This document shows, piece by piece, positions 61,733 to 64,000 of a stretch of 64,000 nt of DNA. Source of the stretch: Bacillus paramycoides. GTDB lineage: Bacteria > Bacillota > Bacilli > Bacillales > Bacillaceae_G. A program made the translations under genes and the position numbers. The number at the start of each line of letters is the position of its first letter. The first letter of the stretch is position 1. The stretch spans positions 1 through 64,000 of the forward strand of contig NZ_MAOI01000023.1 in NCBI RefSeq assembly GCF_001884235.1. Direction: 5' to 3'. Below the pieces are notes generated by a model. That model had not been told where the DNA came from, searched no databases, and saw only the letters and a program-made list of their open reading frames with translations.

Positions 61733-61765
61733 TTTATCCGCATTTACGGGCAGTAAGAACCTCTA
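61733..61765 (+). repeat. bcr1 5' remnant, copy G
   Basis: TTTATCCGCATTTACGGGCA and GTAAGAACCTC match the beginning of bcr1; the rest is absent. Confidence 0.6.
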
Positions 61766-62315
61766 ACTTCTACTATATAAATCTACAGCGATTCACGAAC
61801 CAATTAATAACGATATCGTCCCTTCAAATCATGTTTCTTCTATTATATATATTTTATGTTACGAATATCTTTTTATCATTTAAACTTTCACTTCTTGCTA
61901 AAGCTATCATGCAATCATATTATTGCAAAAATAATATGTAATAGAACAAATTCAAGGCGTAATTTTTTCCATAACACAATTTATTTTGTAACAATTATAT
62001 CTCTATTTTATTAAAATTCACCCTATATATATGACTTTACACGCCAAAACATTATACTTTCATAACTACATTATGATTCAAACAGTTAAACGCCTCTCTA
62101 TTGTAACGTCATAGAAACTACTGCGTAACATTATTGACACATTGTTAATTCGTTGGTAATTAAAAAAGTATTGATTTTATGAATCATATGTTCTAATCCC
62201 CCGAAAAACGCAAAGAAAACGCTGTCAGGATATTACTGGAATTATTACAGAATATTAATGCCTCGTTACGAATGCTTTGTAGTTTTGTGTTTTCCGCAAA
62301 TAAGAAAATAATGGT

Positions 62316-62324
62316 TGCTATAAT
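62316..62324 (+). promoter_or_regulatory. Extended -10 promoter of the SH3-3D gene
   Basis: TG-C-TATAAT, about 35 bp before the ATG at 62359, with GGAGG between. Confidence 0.55.
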
Positions 62325-62358
62325 GAGGTCAACGAAAACAAATGCAATGGAGGCTATT

Positions 62359-63615
62359 ATGAAAAAATTTATGGGTATAGCAACAGCAGCGGTTTTTGGT
62401 CTTGGGATTTTCACAACATCTGCTAAAGCAGAAACTATCGTAACAACTGATGTATTGAATGTACGAGAAAACCCAACTACTGAATCAAAAGTTGTCGGTA
62501 AATTATTAGATGGATATAAAGTAGATGTTCTACATACAGAAAATGGATGGTCAAAAGTTAAATTAAATAACGGTAAAGAAGCTTTCGTAAGCGCTGACTA
62601 TACGAAAGACACTTACTACGTAACAGCAAACGTATTAAACGTACGTGCTGGAGCAAATACAGATTCAGAGATTCTTGGTAAGTTGAAAAAAGATGATGTA
62701 ATCGAAACAACACACCAAGTACAAGATGATTGGATCCAATTTGAATATAACGGCAAAACAGCTTATGTACATGTTCCTTACTTAACTGGTACAGCGCCAG
62801 TTAAAGTTCAGCCAGCAGTTAAGGCTGAAAAAGTAACTAAAGTTCAAGATACAGCTAAAGTTCGTGAAGCAGTTAAAGCTCAAGAGGCAGCTGAGGCTCA
62901 AGCAGCAGCTAAAGCTCAAGAAGCGGCTAAAGCTCGTGAAGCAGTTAAAGCTCAAGAGGCAGCTGAGGCTCAAGCAACAGCTAAAGCTCAAGAAGTGGCT
63001 AAAGCTCGTGAAGCAACTAAAGCTCAAGAGGCAGCTGAAGCTCAAGCAGCAGCTAAAGCTCAAGAAGCGGCTAAAGCTCGTGAAGCAGCTAAAGCTCAAG
63101 AAGAAGCTGAAGCTCAAGCAGCAGCTACAGCTAAAGAGGCAGCTAAAGCTCGTGAAGCAGCTGAAGCTCAGGCAGCGGCTGAAGCTCAAGCAGCAGCTAA
63201 AGCTCGTGAAGCGGCTGAAGCTCAAGAGGCAACTAAAGCTAAAGCTCAAAAACCAGCTACACAACAACCTGTTGCAAAAGAAACTGAAACAAGTGCACCA
63301 TCTTCTTCTCGTGAGTTCACAGTTGTAGCAACAGCTTATACAGCAGATCCACTTGAAAATGGTTACAAAGCAGGCGACCTAGTAAAATCATCTATGGGTC
63401 ATAATTTAACAGCAAACCCAAACATGAAACTAATTGCGGTTGATCCAAGCGTGATTCCATTAGGTTCAAAAGTATGGGTTGAAGGTTACGGAGTAGCAAT
63501 CGCTGGTGATACTGGTGGAGCTATTAAAGGAAATAAAATTGACGTTTTAATGCCAGATAAAGGTTCATCAAGTAACTGGGGACGCCAAACAGTTAAAGTG
63601 AAAATTTTAAACTAA
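62359..63615 (+). CDS. SH3-3D cell-wall protein, EntA/EntB/EntC family
   Basis: 418 residues from ATG 62359 (RBS TGGAGG). Signal peptide ending TSAKA. Two bacterial SH3 domains (about 26-86 and 87-147; VTTDVLNVRENPTTESKVVG, VTANVLNVRAGANTDSEILG), then a 150-residue A/E/K/Q helical linker made of 24-residue repeats, and a C-terminal 3D domain (about 325-418; VVATAYTA, LIAVDPSVIPLGSKVW, AGDTGG, GNKIDVLMP) with its three conserved Asp. The 3D fold is that of lytic transglycosylases. These are called enterotoxin-like EntA/B/C in B. cereus; entC fits best from memory of its neighbours, not verified. Confidence 0.87.
   Translation: MKKFMGIATAAVFGLGIFTTSAKAETIVTTDVLNVRENPTTESKVVGKLLDGYKVDVLHTENGWSKVKLNNGKEAFVSADYTKDTYYVTANVLNVRAGANTDSEILGKLKKDDVIETTHQVQDDWIQFEYNGKTAYVHVPYLTGTAPVKVQPAVKAEKVTKVQDTAKVREAVKAQEAAEAQAAAKAQEAAKAREAVKAQEAAEAQATAKAQEVAKAREATKAQEAAEAQAAAKAQEAAKAREAAKAQEEAEAQAAATAKEAAKAREAAEAQAAAEAQAAAKAREAAEAQEATKAKAQKPATQQPVAKETETSAPSSSREFTVVATAYTADPLENGYKAGDLVKSSMGHNLTANPNMKLIAVDPSVIPLGSKVWVEGYGVAIAGDTGGAIKGNKIDVLMPDKGSSSNWGRQTVKVKILN
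62857..63144 (+). repeat. 72-bp in-frame tandem repeats in the linker
   Basis: Four units of 24 codons (pattern KAREAVKAQEAAEAQAAAKA then QEAA) start at 62857, 62929, 63001 and 63073, followed by a degenerate fifth to about 63235. Encodes an uninterrupted charged alanine-rich helix. Confidence 0.85.
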
Positions 63616-63624
63616 TTACTATAT

Positions 63625-63664
63625 AAAAGAGTCAGTCTCAACGTTGAGGCTGACTCTTTTTTTA
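63625..63664 (+). terminator. Terminator of the SH3-3D gene
   Basis: Stem AAAGAGTCAG..CTCA / TGAG..CTGACTCTTT with one mismatch, followed by TTTTTTT. Confidence 0.92.
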
Positions 63665-63756
63665 TGATTCTTATATTCTTTCCTTCTACTTCTCTCCCGT
63701 CCAAGTTAAAATCTATCCCTTTGAATTCTATATACGATAGACTACTATTTCAACAG

Positions 63757-63784
63757 AAAAAAGAGGATGCCATAGCATCCCCTC
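63757..63784 (-). terminator. Terminator of the right-edge DUF871 gene
   Basis: Stem GAGGATGC / GCATCCCCTC (plus strand, loop CATA) with TTTTTTCTG after it on the minus strand. Confidence 0.8.
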
Positions 63785-63808
63785 CTACCTTCTTTATTCC
63801 ACATTAAT

Positions 63809-64000
63809 TTATTTCTTTAGTGTAAATCCAAACTTATCCCAAGCTTGTAAATAATCTAATAAGAAAATTTCTTCCTCTACAACTCGGCCAACTACATTTG
63901 TTTTCCCCGTATTCACCATATCTTTTAAGGCAAGTTGTAATTCACCTTTATATTGACCGTATTGTTCATTATCAATTAAAAGATCCCCCCGCTTAATCTC
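63809..64000 (-). CDS. C-terminal end of a second DUF871/MupG-like protein
   Basis: Runs off the right edge; 63 codons plus stop are visible. IKRGDLLIDNEQYGQYKGEL, then NVVGRVVEEEIFLLDY and a final FGFTLKK align with the end of the MupG-like protein at 40046 (RKRGSITIDNELYGRYAGEM, NVVGMVIEEDVSLLSY). So a paralog of the same small C-terminal domain lies here, with its own terminator. The catalytic part is beyond the window. Confidence 0.82.
   Translation of the reverse strand, partial: EIKRGDLLIDNEQYGQYKGELQLALKDMVNTGKTNVVGRVVEEEIFLLDYLQAWDKFGFTLKK

Larger units (their letters stand above)
61713..62358. other. Long AT-rich intergenic region
   Basis: About 645 bp. It contains a bcr1 5' remnant (61733-61765), no supported open frame, and near its end an extended -10 promoter TGCTATAAT (62316-62324) for the SH3-3D protein gene. 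I recognise no riboswitch in it. Confidence 0.5.

Noticed and set aside
62782-63267. 161-codon minus-strand frame rich in S, F, C and L opposite the SH3-3D gene
   Set aside because: It is the antisense reading of the GCT/AAA/CAA-type repeats; no RBS, no recognisable protein.
62864-63328. 154-codon plus-strand frame rich in K, L and Q
   Set aside because: Shifted reading of the same repeats; inside a well-supported gene.

Overview
This is a low-GC, densely coded piece of a Bacillus cereus group chromosome (B. cereus, thuringiensis, anthracis and relatives). The evidence is a cotJABC spore-coat operon, an Ena-type (DUF3992) spore appendage gene remnant, a second T-box-controlled methionyl-tRNA synthetase, an EntA/B/C-type SH3-3D wall protein, strong AGGAGG ribosome binding sites and several copies of the ~155-bp bcr1 repeat known from this group. 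No rRNA, tRNA, phage, IS transposase or CRISPR array was seen.

Layout. 1-7.2 kb, mostly minus strand: the start of a thioester/Cna-B surface adhesin running off the left edge, a 54-aa membrane protein, an MFS transporter, a SteT-like Ser/Thr exchanger under a T-box, a secreted protein with four 49-aa repeats, and a YidC-type insertase. 7.4-20.8 kb: YitT protein; an ABC exporter and two-component operon whose histidine kinase carries an in-frame stop; an Xre/M50 protease pair; DedA; L,D-transpeptidase; an intact two-component pair. 20.8-32.6 kb: EamA transporter, MetRS with Met T-box, methyltransferase, a decay zone (orphan Fur box, chemoreceptor tail, bcr1, frameshifted small gene), an MFS/SgrR-type pair, and an HxlR regulator divergent from a lipoprotein-MdaB operon.

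32.6-46 kb: a TetR with an MFS pump and a YkkC/YkkD-like SMR pair, all preceded by similar TGAATGAC-type palindromes; a MerR/SDR pair with a 19-bp-spacer promoter; an Lrp/EamA pair; SnoaL and DoxX genes with large dyads between them; and the N-acetylmuramic acid recycling genes murR, murQ, murP and mupG. 46-64 kb: amino-acid permease, secreted metallophosphoesterase, Ena pseudogene next to a bcr1 copy, a DedA/DUF1232 pair under a yybP-ykoY (Mn2+) riboswitch, cotJABC, BrnQ, a pair of peptide-type ABC permeases with no ATPase nearby, a MacA/MacB (YknXYZ)-type exporter, the EntA/B/C-type protein, and at the right edge the end of a second DUF871/MupG-like gene.

The main themes are transport and stress efflux with local one-component regulators, cell-wall remodelling and recycling, sporulation coat genes, and RNA-based control (two T-boxes, one Mn2+ riboswitch and one unassigned leader hairpin). 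Seven loci carry full, internally deleted or eroded bcr1 elements. Start codons were chosen by ribosome binding site and often differ from the longest open frame. Family assignments come from reading the proteins; no database search was run.
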